Shown here: positions 8,801 to 16,524 of the stretch, in pieces
Numbering within the stretch: position 1 is the first letter of the stretch
Layout: the number at the start of each line of letters is the position of its first letter
Source: Streptomyces aureoverticillatus
GTDB taxonomy: Bacteria > Actinomycetota > Actinomycetes > Streptomycetales > Streptomycetaceae
NCBI RefSeq assembly: GCF_014649395.1
Contig: NZ_BMSY01000008.1
Location: 1-64,000, forward strand
DNA length: 64,000 bases
Direction: 5' to 3'
Program-made: the position numbers and the translations under genes
Notes under the pieces: model-generated
The model's database searches: none
Seen by the model: only the letters and a program-made list of their open reading frames with translations
What the model was told of the DNA's origin: nothing

Positions 8801-9066
8801 AGCACGAGGTGCCGGAGTCCGTGCGGGTGCTGCTCGGTTCCGGGACCCCGGCGACGTACCGGGAGTACGAGGAACTGGTCGTCGACGGCGTCGACCTGGA
8901 GTGGCGGCGCACGCCCGACGGGGTCGTGCACGCCGCCACCCTGGAGGGCGTGGCCGCGGGGCTCGCCTGGGCGGCACGGCAGTGGCCCCGGCGGTTCGAG
9001 GTGGCGGCGCTGCTGGAGGACCCGACGCGGACGCGTGAGCTGGCGCAGGCCCGCTGGTTCGACTGA
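5809..9066 (+). CDS. Sacsin/Hsp90-like GHKL ATPase domain protein
   Basis: Large cytosolic protein of 1085 residues. The N-terminus carries a GHKL (Bergerat) ATP-binding fold: ELAQNASDAAARAG at residues 57-70 is the N box, and GRFGVGFAAVLAVSDEP near 142-158 is the glycine-rich lid segment seen in sacsin-type and Hsp90-type ATPases. The remaining 700-800 residues are acidic, with no motif I recognise. This architecture is widespread in Streptomyces, often annotated as Hsp90-like or sacsin-like, with no established role. GTG at 5809 has gggaga 6-10 nt upstream. The frame is open further upstream only because the 94-bp repeats lack stops. It is not classical HtpG, since the middle and C-terminal Hsp90 domains are not evident. 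Confidence 0.85.
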   Translation: MSKSVRPADEGTDPFGTARLRRSVLEAWAASPARFREDANAEEDLALGGYRDRLVVELAQNASDAAARAGVPGRLALTLQDGVLAAANTGAPLDATGAESLSTLRASAKREDRDNRLDRPNTPQPGPGTGPHNAPAARRTTGRFGVGFAAVLAVSDEPAVVGRTGGVRWSLAEARELAAETARFSPGLGDEIRRREGHVPLLRLPLPAEGTAPDGYDTVVILPLRDAAAEDLVARLLDGIDDALLLALPGLDEVTVTVPGAPPRVLRRSADGPYTVVEDSRDGTTRWRTVTDHGDLAPELLADRPVEERQRPYWHLTWAVPAGPDGAPERPRTSAVVHAPTPSDEPLGVPALLIASFPLDSSRRHAAPGPLTDFLVERAADAYAELLAAWRPVAEGVIGLVPGPLGKSELDGALRQAVLDRLPRTEFLPPAVPPAVSPPVRDGHTDEWSDAEAPEALRPRDAEVVEGAGADTVRVLAEVLPSLLPAGLERRGELRTLGVARLPLTEAIDRLAGLEREPAWWRRLYDTLAGVDPDRLSGLPVPLANGRTTIGPRQVLLPAPGDGTGGAAPAALARLGLKVAHAEAAHPLLEKLGALPATPRAVLTTPQVRAAVAASLDDDSWYDGDDGEGALDAEELADVVLTLVRDADLAPGDEPWLGALALPDEEGELAPAGELVLPGSPFARVMREGELAGVDAELAERWGEQPLAACGVLATFALVRATDVVLDPDELEPRDGDFAEPDDAGLLDAVDVWCEDVLDRLPDTPVPPVATEVVAVRDLDLVDDERWPEALAMLAQPPLRDALTQPVRVLLPDGTTESVRSYTAWWLRGHPVLGGRRPAGLRAAGGDSLLDGLYDDADASGFEDEQVLRALGVRTSVGSLLAEPGGAAELLDRLADPERTVSAAQLHALYGALADLDPEQVTLPDDVRAVMGGSGGEVVVVDAADAVVADAPDLLPFASGVPLLPVAPSRAGDLAELFQVRRLSERVPAEVDPGGGVEHEVPESVRVLLGSGTPATYREYEELVVDGVDLEWRRTPDGVVHAATLEGVAAGLAWAARQWPRRFEVAALLEDPTRTRELAQARWFD

Positions 9067-9090
9067 CCCGGAACAATCCGGCACCGTGGA

Positions 9091-9132
9091 TCGCGGCCTT
9101 CGGCCTGCTCGTCCTCAAGCGCCGGACGGGCT
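9091..9132. repeat. Dispersed repeat, reverse copy
   Basis: Contains ctgctcgtcctcaagcgccg followed by gacgggct, the reverse complement of the tccggcgtttgaggacgag family. It begins 24 bp after the ATPase stop and may help terminate that transcript. Confidence 0.6.
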
Positions 9133-9194
9133 GACAATCCCCGGCCCGAGCGCCGGGTCCAGCTTTCCCTCACAAATTTCTTACCTTGCGTACA

Positions 9195-9216
9195 ACCCAT
9201 GGCCAGAGCCATGGGT
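9195..9216. promoter_or_regulatory. 9-bp inverted repeat upstream of the secreted-protein pair
   Basis: acccatggc and gccatgggt form a perfect 9-bp inverted repeat around a 4-nt loop. It lies just after an unusually A/T-rich stretch (acaaatttcttacc) that could hold a promoter. It could be an operator or an RNA hairpin; I cannot tell which. Confidence 0.35.
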
Positions 9217-9250
9217 CTGATCTGCCGAGTCAACAGACTCCTAGATCACC

Positions 9251-9288
9251 GGGGCCTCGCGTGACGGCGTCGCGCTCCGCGAGGCCCC
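9251..9288 (+). terminator. Stem-loop in the leader of the secreted-protein gene
   Basis: ggggcctcgcg and cgcgaggcccc form an 11-bp stem around 16 nt, followed by ttctcc, 21 bp before the ATG at 9310. It could terminate transcripts from the ATPase gene or attenuate the downstream gene. Confidence 0.45.
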
Positions 9289-9309
9289 CTTCTCCACCTG
9301 GGGAAACAC

Positions 9310-10161
9310 ATGCGCATCCGTGCCACCGTGGCCGCACTGTCCGGCACTCTGGCTCTGTCCGCCCTCGCTGTTCCGGCCGCCCACGCGGACGACGAGCCGG
9401 CCGCCCCCAAGCTGTCCGCCTCCGTCGCCGACGTCACCGGGGCCGTGGGTGCGCAGCGTGCCGCCGCGGGTGACATCGAGGTCACGAAGGTCACCGTCAA
9501 CGGCGGCAAGGACGTCGCGATAGGCACCACCGCGAAGAAGAAGTTCACGCTCGCCATCACGGCCACCGACCCGGTCGGCATCAAGGTCTCCAGCGGCTTC
9601 CTCTGGCTCGGCCCGGACCTCGACACGGCCGCCCTGATCACCCCGGCGACCGAGGCCGAGTACAACCCCACCTGCGTCGAGGTGGACGCCACCACGTCCA
9701 CCTGCACGGTCAACGTCACCGCTGACCCGGCGCGGCTCGGCAACGTCGGCGCGGGCGTCCGCTGGAACGTCTGGGCCGCCGTGAAGAACAACAACGACGA
9801 GCAGGTCAGGTTCGAGGACCTCAAGTCGGACATCCGTATCCAGCGCGCCGCCCGCCTGACCGTCAACGCCTCCCCGGAGCCGGTCAAGAAGGGCAAGACC
9901 ATCACGGTCTCCGGCGCCCTGACCCGTGCCAACTGGGACACCAAGAAGTACGCGGGTTACACCCAGCAGCCGGTGAAGCTGCAGTTCAAGAAGAAGGGCG
10001 CCGCGTCCTACACCACCGTGAAGACGGTCAAGTCGGACTCCAGGGGCAACCTCAAGACCACGGTGAAGGCGTCGGTGGACGGCACGTTCCGGTACGTCTT
10101 CGCGGGTACGTCCACGACCCCGGCCGTGACGTCCGCGGGCGACGCGATCGACGTGCGCTGA
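9310..10161 (+). CDS. Secreted DUF5707-like protein, copy 1
   Basis: 283-residue exported protein. A signal peptide is clear (MRIRATVAALSGTLALSALAVPAAHA, cleavage after AHA near residue 26). The first half has VTVNGGKDVAIGTTAKKKFTLAITATDPVGI, which I recall from Streptomyces DUF5707 proteins. The second half begins LTVNASPEPVKKGKTITVSG and looks like a beta-sandwich (Ig-like) domain ending VFAGTSTTPAVTSAGD. The function is unknown; a cell-surface or matrix role is only a guess. It is followed by a paralogue 52 bp downstream with 95 bp of identical DNA. The start has ggggaa upstream and is fixed by the signal peptide. Confidence 0.8.
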   Translation: MRIRATVAALSGTLALSALAVPAAHADDEPAAPKLSASVADVTGAVGAQRAAAGDIEVTKVTVNGGKDVAIGTTAKKKFTLAITATDPVGIKVSSGFLWLGPDLDTAALITPATEAEYNPTCVEVDATTSTCTVNVTADPARLGNVGAGVRWNVWAAVKNNNDEQVRFEDLKSDIRIQRAARLTVNASPEPVKKGKTITVSGALTRANWDTKKYAGYTQQPVKLQFKKKGAASYTTVKTVKSDSRGNLKTTVKASVDGTFRYVFAGTSTTPAVTSAGDAIDVR

Positions 10162-10213
10162 CCCCTTCGTACCGCCCTCTCGTACCGCCACCATCTGAGG
10201 AAACACAGACATC

Positions 10214-11089
10214 ATGCGTATCCGCCCCACCGTGGCCGCCGTCTCCGGCGCCCTCGCCCTGTCCGCTCTGGCCGTCCCGGCCGCGGGGGCCGTCGACGGG
10301 CCCGGCACCCCGGACGTCTCGCGGTTCGCTCCGCGCGCCGCCGCGGACGAGCTGCCGATGGAAGACATCCAGATCGGCGACACCAAGATCACGAAGGTCG
10401 TCGTCAACGGCGGCAAGGACATCGTCGTCGGCACGACGGCCAAGAAGAAGGTCACGGTCGCCGTGACCGCGACGGACCCGGCGGGCATCAATCTCGGCGG
10501 CGGCTTCCTCTGGCACGGCAAGAAGTTCGCCGAGTCCTCCGTCGACGGCATGCTCGTCCCCGCGGACAGCGCCCGGCCCACCTGCACGAAGCTGAACACG
10601 ACGACGTCGACCTGCTCGCTGCCCGTCACGATCGACCCGAAGGCGTCCCTCGAGAAGAACGGTCTGCGCAACCACCTGGCGGGCGGCGGCTGGAACGTCT
10701 ACGGCATGGCGACCGGCAAGGACCAGGACCTCGTCATCAAGACCCAGCTGAAGACGGCCGTCCGCGTCCAGCGCGCCGCGAAGCTCACCACCAACGCCTC
10801 CCCGGAGCCGGTGAAGAAGGGCAAGACGATCACCGTCTCGGGCGTCCTGACCCGTGCCAACTGGGACACCAAGAAGTACGCGGGTTACACCCAGCAGCCG
10901 GTGAAGCTGCAGTTCAAGAAGAAGGGCGCCGCGTCCTACAGCACTGTGAAGACGGTGAAGTCGGACTCCAAGGGCAACCTGAGGACGACCGTGAAGGCCT
11001 CCGCCGACGGCACGTTCCGGTACGTCTTCGCGGGGACTTCCACGACCCCGGCCGTCACCTCGGCCGGGGACTTCGTCGACGTACGGTAA
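10214..11089 (+). CDS. Secreted DUF5707-like protein, copy 2
   Basis: 291-residue paralogue of the preceding gene, same strand, 52 bp downstream, with RBS-like gagg before the ATG. The signal peptide MRIRPTVAAVSGALALSALAVPAAGA is nearly the same. The VVVNGGKDIVVGTTAKKKVTV block and the C-terminal LTTNASPEPVKKGKTITVSG domain are shared, whereas the central region diverges and has an insertion. DNA 10846-10940 is identical to 9918-10012. A tandem duplication with later homogenisation of the C-terminal domain is the simplest reading. Confidence 0.8.
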   Translation: MRIRPTVAAVSGALALSALAVPAAGAVDGPGTPDVSRFAPRAAADELPMEDIQIGDTKITKVVVNGGKDIVVGTTAKKKVTVAVTATDPAGINLGGGFLWHGKKFAESSVDGMLVPADSARPTCTKLNTTTSTCSLPVTIDPKASLEKNGLRNHLAGGGWNVYGMATGKDQDLVIKTQLKTAVRVQRAAKLTTNASPEPVKKGKTITVSGVLTRANWDTKKYAGYTQQPVKLQFKKKGAASYSTVKTVKSDSKGNLRTTVKASADGTFRYVFAGTSTTPAVTSAGDFVDVR

Positions 11090-11124
11090 GACGCGCGACG
11101 TGCGGTAGAACCCGCAGAGCCGCG

Positions 11125-13527
11125 CTAGGCGGAGAAGCGGCGGTCGACCCAGCGGAACGCGAACTCGATCGCCGCTGCCGCGACCGCCGCGATCGCCACC
11201 GCGGCCCACGGCATCGTCGTCCCCACGAGCTTCAGGGCGAAGAAGTCCTGGAGCCAGGGGATGACGAGGACCAGCAGGAAGCCGAGGCCCATCGCGGCGA
11301 CCAGGCCGATGCGCCACCAGGTGTAGGGGCGGGCGATGATCGCCAGGACCCAGAGGGAGACCAGGAAGAGCGTGAGCGTGGCGGCGCTGGTCTCGGCCTC
11401 GCGGGCGCCCTCGCCCGTGTAGTGGTGCCGGGCCAGGAGGTACGTCGCGAACGTGGCGACCGCCGCGATGATGCCGCCCGGCAGGGCGTACCGCATGACC
11501 CTGCGGACGAAGTGCGGTTTCGCGCGCTCCTTGTTGGGGGCCAGGGCCAGGAAGAACGCCGGGACGCCGATCGTGAGGGTGGAGAGCAGGGTCAGGTGGC
11601 GGGGCAGGAAGAGGTACTCCACCTGGGAGCAGACCACCAGGAGCGCGATGACGACCGAGTAGACCGTCTTGACGAGGAACAGGGTCGCCACGCGCGTGAT
11701 GTTGCCGATCACGCGGCGGCCCTCCGCCACCACTGAGGGCAGCGTCGCGAAGCTGTTGTTCAGGAGGACGATCTGGGCCACCGCCCGCGTCGCCTCCGAG
11801 CCCGAGCCCATCGAGACGCCGATGTCCGCGTCCTTCAGGGCGAGCACGTCGTTCACGCCGTCGCCGGTCATCGCGACCGTGTGGCCCTTGGACTGCAGGG
11901 CGCCGACCATGTCCCGCTTCTGCTGCGGCGTCACTCGGCCGAAGACCGAGTTGGCGTCCAGCTCCTCGGCCATCTCGGCCTGGTCCGTGGGCAGCCGCCG
12001 CGCGTCCACCGTGTTCGCGGCGCCGGGCAGGCCCAGCTTGCCCGCGACCGCGCCGACGGACACCGCGTTGTCGCCGGAGATGACCTTTGCCTGGACGTTC
12101 TGCTCCTCGAAGTACCGCAGGGTGTCCGCGGCGTCGGGGCGCAGGCGCTGCTCCAGGACGACCAGGGCGGTGGCGTGGGCGCCCTCCGCGACGTCCGGCG
12201 CGTCCAGTTCGCCGGCCGCGCGGGCCAGCAGCAGGACGCGCAGGCCCTGGTGGTTGAGCTGCTCGATCTCGTCGAGCGTCGGGTCACCGGACGGAAGGAG
12301 CACGTCCGGCGCGCCGAGCAGCCACGTCGAGTTCTCGCCGTTGCCCTCGCTGAAGCTCGCGCCGCTGTACTTGCGGGCGGAGGAGAACGGCAGCGACTCC
12401 GTGCAGCGCCACTCCTCGCTGTCGGGGTAGGCGTCGATGATCGCCTGGAGAGAGGCGTTCGGGCGCGGGTCCGATTCGCCGAGGGCGCCGAGGACCTTGC
12501 GTACGTACGTCTCCTCCGAGCCGTTCAGCGGACGCAGCTCCGTGACGTCCATGCCGCCCTCGGTGAGCGTGCCCGTCTTGTCCAGGCAGACGGTGTCCAC
12601 GCGCGCGAGGCCCTCGATGGCGGGCAGTTCCTGCACCAGGCACTGCTTGCGGCCAAGCCGGATCACGCCGATCGCGAAGGCCACCGACGTCAACAACACC
12701 AAGCCCTCGGGGATCATGGGCACGATCCCGCCGACCGTGTACGCGATCGACTCCTTGAAGTTGTCGTCCTTGACGACCAGCTGGGAGATGATCAGGCCGA
12801 TGGAGGTGGGGACCATCAGCCACGTCACGTACTTGAGGATCGTGGAGATGCCCGACCGCAGCTCGGAGTGCACGAGCGTGAAGCGGCTCGCCTCCTCCGC
12901 GAGCTGCGCCGCGTACGCCTCGCGGCCCACCTTCGTCGCCGTGAACGCGCCGCCGCCCGCGACCACGAACGAGCCCGACATCAGCTTGTCGCCGGGCTTC
13001 TTCAGGACCGGGTCGGCCTCACCGGTGAGCAGCGACTCGTCGACTTCGAGGCTGTCGGCCTCGACCGTCTCGCCGTCCACGACGATCTTGTCGCCGGGGC
13101 CCAGCTCCACCAGGTCGCCGAGCACGATCTCGGAAGTGGAGATCTCCGCGGCCACGCCGTCGCGCCGCACGGTGGGCTTGGCCTCGCCGATGACCGCGAG
13201 GCCGTCGAGGGTCTTCTTGGCGCGCAGTTCCTGGATGATGCCGATGCCCGTGTTGGCGACGATCACGAAGCCGAAGAGGCTGTCCTGGATCGGCGCGACG
13301 AACAGCATGATCACCCAGAGCACGCCGATGATCGCGTTGAAGCGCGTGAAGACGTTGGCGCGGATGATCTCGGTCGTGGACCGGCTGCTGCGGACGGGTA
13401 CGTCGTTGACCTCGCCGCGGGCGACCCGCTCGGCGACCTCCGCCGCCGTGAGTCCGGTGGCCCGTCCCGTCGGTGGCGCCACCGGGTGGACCGGGTCCAG
13501 CTCGGCGCCCGCGTCGATATGCGTCAT
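11125..13527 (-). CDS. P-type cation ATPase, CtpE-like
   Basis: 800-residue membrane ion pump. All P-type signatures are visible: actuator LLTGEADPVLKKPGD (TGE loop) near 170, the membrane motif VPMIPEGLVLLTS near 270, phosphorylation motif DKTGTLTEGG near 316 (Asp phosphorylated), and hinge MTGDGVNDVLALKDADIG near 553. The PEGL motif and short N-terminus without heavy-metal domains resemble the mycobacterial CtpE group, implicated in calcium uptake. The ion assignment is by family only. About ten membrane helices; the C-terminal helices include LTIGVPAFFLALAPNKERAKPHF, typical of this subgroup. Lies convergent to the secreted-protein pair. Confidence 0.9.
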   Translation of the reverse strand: MTHIDAGAELDPVHPVAPPTGRATGLTAAEVAERVARGEVNDVPVRSSRSTTEIIRANVFTRFNAIIGVLWVIMLFVAPIQDSLFGFVIVANTGIGIIQELRAKKTLDGLAVIGEAKPTVRRDGVAAEISTSEIVLGDLVELGPGDKIVVDGETVEADSLEVDESLLTGEADPVLKKPGDKLMSGSFVVAGGGAFTATKVGREAYAAQLAEEASRFTLVHSELRSGISTILKYVTWLMVPTSIGLIISQLVVKDDNFKESIAYTVGGIVPMIPEGLVLLTSVAFAIGVIRLGRKQCLVQELPAIEGLARVDTVCLDKTGTLTEGGMDVTELRPLNGSEETYVRKVLGALGESDPRPNASLQAIIDAYPDSEEWRCTESLPFSSARKYSGASFSEGNGENSTWLLGAPDVLLPSGDPTLDEIEQLNHQGLRVLLLARAAGELDAPDVAEGAHATALVVLEQRLRPDAADTLRYFEEQNVQAKVISGDNAVSVGAVAGKLGLPGAANTVDARRLPTDQAEMAEELDANSVFGRVTPQQKRDMVGALQSKGHTVAMTGDGVNDVLALKDADIGVSMGSGSEATRAVAQIVLLNNSFATLPSVVAEGRRVIGNITRVATLFLVKTVYSVVIALLVVCSQVEYLFLPRHLTLLSTLTIGVPAFFLALAPNKERAKPHFVRRVMRYALPGGIIAAVATFATYLLARHHYTGEGAREAETSAATLTLFLVSLWVLAIIARPYTWWRIGLVAAMGLGFLLVLVIPWLQDFFALKLVGTTMPWAAVAIAAVAAAAIEFAFRWVDRRFSA

Positions 13528-13608
13528 GACTCCGACGGTACGGGGGGAGGGGGGTGTTCACCCCTTGAGTACCGGAAAGATCCGACCACGGTAGGACGGG
13601 GTTTGCCC

Positions 13609-13890
13609 TCAGGTCGTATGCCGTACTGCCTCGGTACCAGAGGTCTCGGCCGCCGCGCGCTTGATCGCCGCGTCGCGCTTGCGGACGTACCAGATCCCGA
13701 TCAGCCCGAGGCCGCCGCCGGCGAGGCACGTCCACACCCACCAGGTGAGGTCGCGGTCGTCGAACCAGCCGTAGAACGGCACCTGCGCGACGAAGAGGAC
13801 GAACCACAGGATCGTGCCGCCGGTGATGGTGGCGACGACGGGGCCCTCCAGGGGCTCCGGCGCCTCGTGCTTGGGGGTCCACTTCGCCAT
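13609..13890 (-). CDS. DUF2530 membrane protein
   Basis: 93-residue protein with two membrane helices (VVATITGGTILWFVLFVAQVPF and a second around WWVWTCLAGGGLGLIGIWYV) separated by the loop YGWFDDRDLT, and a basic C-terminal tail RKRDAAIKRAA. This is the layout of the actinobacterial DUF2530 family, function unknown. It lies upstream of the P-type ATPase on the same strand with 81 bp between, and divergent from the purine permease. Confidence 0.8.
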   Translation of the reverse strand: MAKWTPKHEAPEPLEGPVVATITGGTILWFVLFVAQVPFYGWFDDRDLTWWVWTCLAGGGLGLIGIWYVRKRDAAIKRAAAETSGTEAVRHTT

Positions 13891-13940
13891 GCCCCCACCT
13901 TAGTCGGGCTTGGTCGGGCCCTTCTCCGGCGTCCGAGCAC

Positions 13941-13973
13941 GCTCGCGCAGTACTCGCGCAGCGCTCGCGCACG
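13941..13973. promoter_or_regulatory. Three 11-bp direct repeats between divergent genes
   Basis: gctcgcgcagt, actcgcgcagc and gctcgcgcacg follow one another at exactly 11 bp, one helical turn. They are in the 236-bp gap between DUF2530 (minus) and the purine permease (plus), upstream of an A/T-richer stretch (tgtattcatactgaaac) that may hold the permease promoter. This is the geometry of a direct-repeat activator or repressor site; the protein is unknown. Confidence 0.4.
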
Positions 13974-14126
13974 CCTTGCGGCACAAGGCTCTACGCGCGG
14001 AGATGGCCATTTCTCGCTCATGTATTCATACTGAAACGGCTTCTTAATGGCCAGTTGCTTTCGTACGAAGACACAAGTTCGCACAAGCCCGGCTCATCCC
14101 GTTCAACAGAGGTCATGAGGTCTCGC

Positions 14127-15572
14127 ATGTCCCCCTCGGCCCCCACCCCGGTCGACGCCAAGCAGCCGTCCAACTCCCCGCAGGGAGGCCTGGACGGCTT
14201 CTTCAAGATCACGGAGCGGGGCTCGACCCTGGCCAGGGAGATCCGCGGCGGCTTCGCCACCTTCTTCGCGATGGCCTACATCATCGTGCTGAACCCGATC
14301 ATCCTCGGCAGCGCCAAGGACATGTACGGCCACCAGCTCGACAACAAGCAGCTCGTCACCGCCACCGTGCTGACCGCCGCGTTCACCACGCTGCTCATGG
14401 GCGTCATCGGCAACGTACCGATCGCGCTGGCCGCCGGGCTCGGCGTGAACACCGTGGTCGCCCTCCAGCTCGCGCCGCGGATGTCCTGGCCGGACGCGAT
14501 GGGCATGGTGGTGCTCGCGGGCTTCGTGGTGATGCTGCTGGTGGCCACCGGGCTGCGGGAGCGCGTGATGAGCGCCGTGCCGCTGGGCCTGCGCAAGGGC
14601 ATCGCGATCGGCATCGGCCTGTTCATCATGCTGATCGGCCTCGTCGACTCCGGTTTCGTCTCGCGCATCCCGGACGCCGCGCACACCACCGTGCCGCTGC
14701 AGCTCGGCGGCGACGGTCACCTGAACGGCTGGCCGGTCCTCGTCTTCGTCCTCGGCGTGCTGCTCACGCTGGTGCTCCTGGTGCGCAAGGTGCCCGGCGC
14801 GATCCTGCTCTCCATCGTCGCGATGACGATCCTGGCCATGATCATCCACGCGGCCGCGGATGTGCCGTCCTGGGGTCTGACGACGCCCGAGTGGCCCGGC
14901 AACCCGGTCGCGACGCCCGACTTCGGCCTGGTCGGCGAGATCAGCCTGTTCGGCGGCTTCGGCAAGGTCGGGATCCTGACCGGCACCCTCTTCGTCTTCA
15001 CCGTCCTGCTCTCGACCTTCTTCGACGCCATGGGCACGATCATGGGCATCAGTGACGAGGCCGGGCTGACCGACGACAAGGGCAACATGCCGGGCATCAA
15101 CAAGGTGCTGTTCGTCGACGGCATCGCGGTCGCCGCGGGCGGCGCCTCCTCCTCGTCGGCCACCACCTGCTTCGTGGAGTCCACGGCGGGCGTCGGCGAG
15201 GGCGCGCGCACCGGCTTCGCGAACGTCGTCACCGGCGGTCTCTTCGCCGTCGCCCTCTTCCTCACGCCGATCGCCACGATGGTGCCCTCGCAGGCGGCCA
15301 CGCCCGCGCTGCTCGCGGTCGGCTTCCTGATCCTGTCCGGCTCGATCGGGCAGATCGACTGGAGCGACTGGACGATCGCGATCCCGGCGTTCGTGACGAT
15401 GCTGATGATGCCGTTCACGTACTCGATCACGAACGGCATCGGCATGGGCTTCATCGCCTTCTCCGTGCTGCGGCTCGCCGCCGGGCGCGGGCGCGAGGTG
15501 CCGATCGCGATGTACGCGGTGTCCGCGGTGTTCGCCTTCTACTACCTGATGCCGGCGCTGGACCTCACGTAG
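14127..15572 (+). CDS. NCS2/AzgA-family purine permease
   Basis: 481-residue transporter of the AzgA branch of nucleobase permeases, likely taking up hypoxanthine, guanine or adenine by proton symport. Family features: REIRGGFATFFAMAYIIVLNP near the start, GLGVNTVVALQL, LRKGIAIGIGLFIMLIGLVDSG, the segment LSTFFDAMGTIMGISDEAGL, and ATTCFVESTAGVGEGARTG, which is diagnostic for AzgA. About twelve to fourteen membrane segments. ATG at 14127 has gagg 6 nt upstream; ATG 14115 is an in-frame alternative. It ends overlapping a convergent RHH gene by 8 bp. Confidence 0.9.
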   Translation: MSPSAPTPVDAKQPSNSPQGGLDGFFKITERGSTLAREIRGGFATFFAMAYIIVLNPIILGSAKDMYGHQLDNKQLVTATVLTAAFTTLLMGVIGNVPIALAAGLGVNTVVALQLAPRMSWPDAMGMVVLAGFVVMLLVATGLRERVMSAVPLGLRKGIAIGIGLFIMLIGLVDSGFVSRIPDAAHTTVPLQLGGDGHLNGWPVLVFVLGVLLTLVLLVRKVPGAILLSIVAMTILAMIIHAAADVPSWGLTTPEWPGNPVATPDFGLVGEISLFGGFGKVGILTGTLFVFTVLLSTFFDAMGTIMGISDEAGLTDDKGNMPGINKVLFVDGIAVAAGGASSSSATTCFVESTAGVGEGARTGFANVVTGGLFAVALFLTPIATMVPSQAATPALLAVGFLILSGSIGQIDWSDWTIAIPAFVTMLMMPFTYSITNGIGMGFIAFSVLRLAAGRGREVPIAMYAVSAVFAFYYLMPALDLT

Positions 15573-15756
15573 GCCCCGCCACCTCGTAGAACTTCGCTGT
15601 CTCCTCGACCGACGTCGCGAACCGTTCGTCGAAGTCGTCACGGATGAGCGTCCGGGCCACATAGTCCTGGACGCTCATTCCGCGTTTGGCGGCATGCTGC
15701 CGGATCCGGTCGAGCAGGGCGACGTCTATCCGCAGGCTGAGCACTGTCGATTCCAT
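15565..15756 (-). CDS. Ribbon-helix-helix (CopG/Arc-type) DNA-binding protein
   Basis: 63-residue protein. The N-terminal strand VLSLRIDVALLDRIRQHAAKRGMSVQDYVARTLIRDDF fits a ribbon-helix-helix fold: a strand contacting DNA, then two helices. The C-terminal tail DERFATSVEETAKFYEVAG may be an interaction segment. No toxin partner is adjacent, so an antitoxin role is not supported by context. It overlaps the permease 3' end by 8 bp on the opposite strand. Confidence 0.75.
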   Translation of the reverse strand: MESTVLSLRIDVALLDRIRQHAAKRGMSVQDYVARTLIRDDFDERFATSVEETAKFYEVAGPT

Positions 15757-15768
15757 GTCTGCCAGGGT

Positions 15769-15793
15769 CGCCGTCCCCTCGTGGGGGACGGCG
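15769..15793 (+). terminator. Terminator-like hairpin
   Basis: cgccgtcccc and ggggacggcg form a 10-bp stem with a short loop, followed by ggctttcc on the plus strand. It sits just upstream of the RHH gene start and could stop transcripts from the permease gene. Confidence 0.5.
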
Positions 15794-15900
15794 GGCTTTC
15801 CGAATCCGGCTCACTCATACGGGTGACTAAAGGGTTCTGTGTGCCAGATCACGGGCAACCCGGGCGACCCTCTCCCGTAACCCGGTGGTCCTTAGACAGG

Positions 15901-15912
15901 GTAATGAGTTAC
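15901..15912. promoter_or_regulatory. Candidate MarR operator
   Basis: gtaatgagttac has perfect 4-bp arms (gtaa/ttac) and sits 4 bp before the marR ATG, overlapping the likely promoter (gggtaatg). This position would suit autorepression. Confidence 0.4.
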
Positions 15913-15916
15913 TCTA

Positions 15917-16360
15917 ATGACCATGCCGGACCTCTCCCATGGCGACAACGCTGCCGCCGTGAACTCGCTGCGCTCCGCCGTGATGCGCCTGTCCCGTCGA
16001 CTCAAGCACCAGAGGGTCGACGAGTCGCTGAGCCCCACCGAAATGTCGGTGCTCGGCACCCTCGCCCGCTGCGGCAGCGCGACACCGGGCGAGCTCGCCC
16101 GCAAGGAGCACGTGCAGCCGCCGTCGATGACCCGCATCGTCGCGCTCCTGGAGGCGAAGGGCCTGGTCAGGCTTGAGCCGCACGCCGAGGACCGCCGCCA
16201 GAAGGTGGTGACCCAGACGGAGCGGGCCGAGGCCATGCTCGAGGAGAGCCGGCGCAAGCGGAACGCGTGGCTCGCGAACCTCGCGGCCGAGCTCGACGAG
16301 GACGAGTGGGAGCGGCTGCGCGCCGCCGCGCCCGTCCTGGAGAAGCTGGCCCACCTCTGA
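15917..16360 (+). CDS. MarR-family transcriptional regulator
   Basis: 147-residue winged-helix repressor. The helices SLRSAVMRLSRRLKHQRV, the recognition region LARCGSATPGELARKEHVQPPSMTRIVALLEAKGLV and the wing RLEPHAEDRRQKVVTQTE are all visible, with a C-terminal dimerisation helix (DEDEWERLRAAAPVLEKLAHL). ATG 15917 or 15923 is possible; neither has a strong RBS, so the transcript may be leaderless or nearly so. The next gene, 164 bp downstream on the same strand, is an MFS exporter, the usual target of such a repressor. Confidence 0.88.
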   Translation: MTMPDLSHGDNAAAVNSLRSAVMRLSRRLKHQRVDESLSPTEMSVLGTLARCGSATPGELARKEHVQPPSMTRIVALLEAKGLVRLEPHAEDRRQKVVTQTERAEAMLEESRRKRNAWLANLAAELDEDEWERLRAAAPVLEKLAHL

Positions 16361-16524
16361 CCGTCATGGGCCCGCCACGGGCCCGCCCACCCGTCCGCCA
16401 CGTGCCGCCGGACCGACCGGTCCGGCGGCGCCCCGACGCTCGGGGGCCGCGTACGTACGTACGTGACCCCGCACCGACCACGAAGGAGCCCTGACAGGCC
16501 CCACCGCCAAGGAGGCGAGCTCTT

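Noticed and set aside
13974..14126. Purine riboswitch before the purine permease
   Set aside because: No conserved purine aptamer core was seen by eye; the region is simply A/T-richer with promoter features.
15565..15756. RHH protein as an antitoxin of a toxin-antitoxin pair
   Set aside because: No adjacent small toxin ORF; the neighbours are a permease and a MarR gene.
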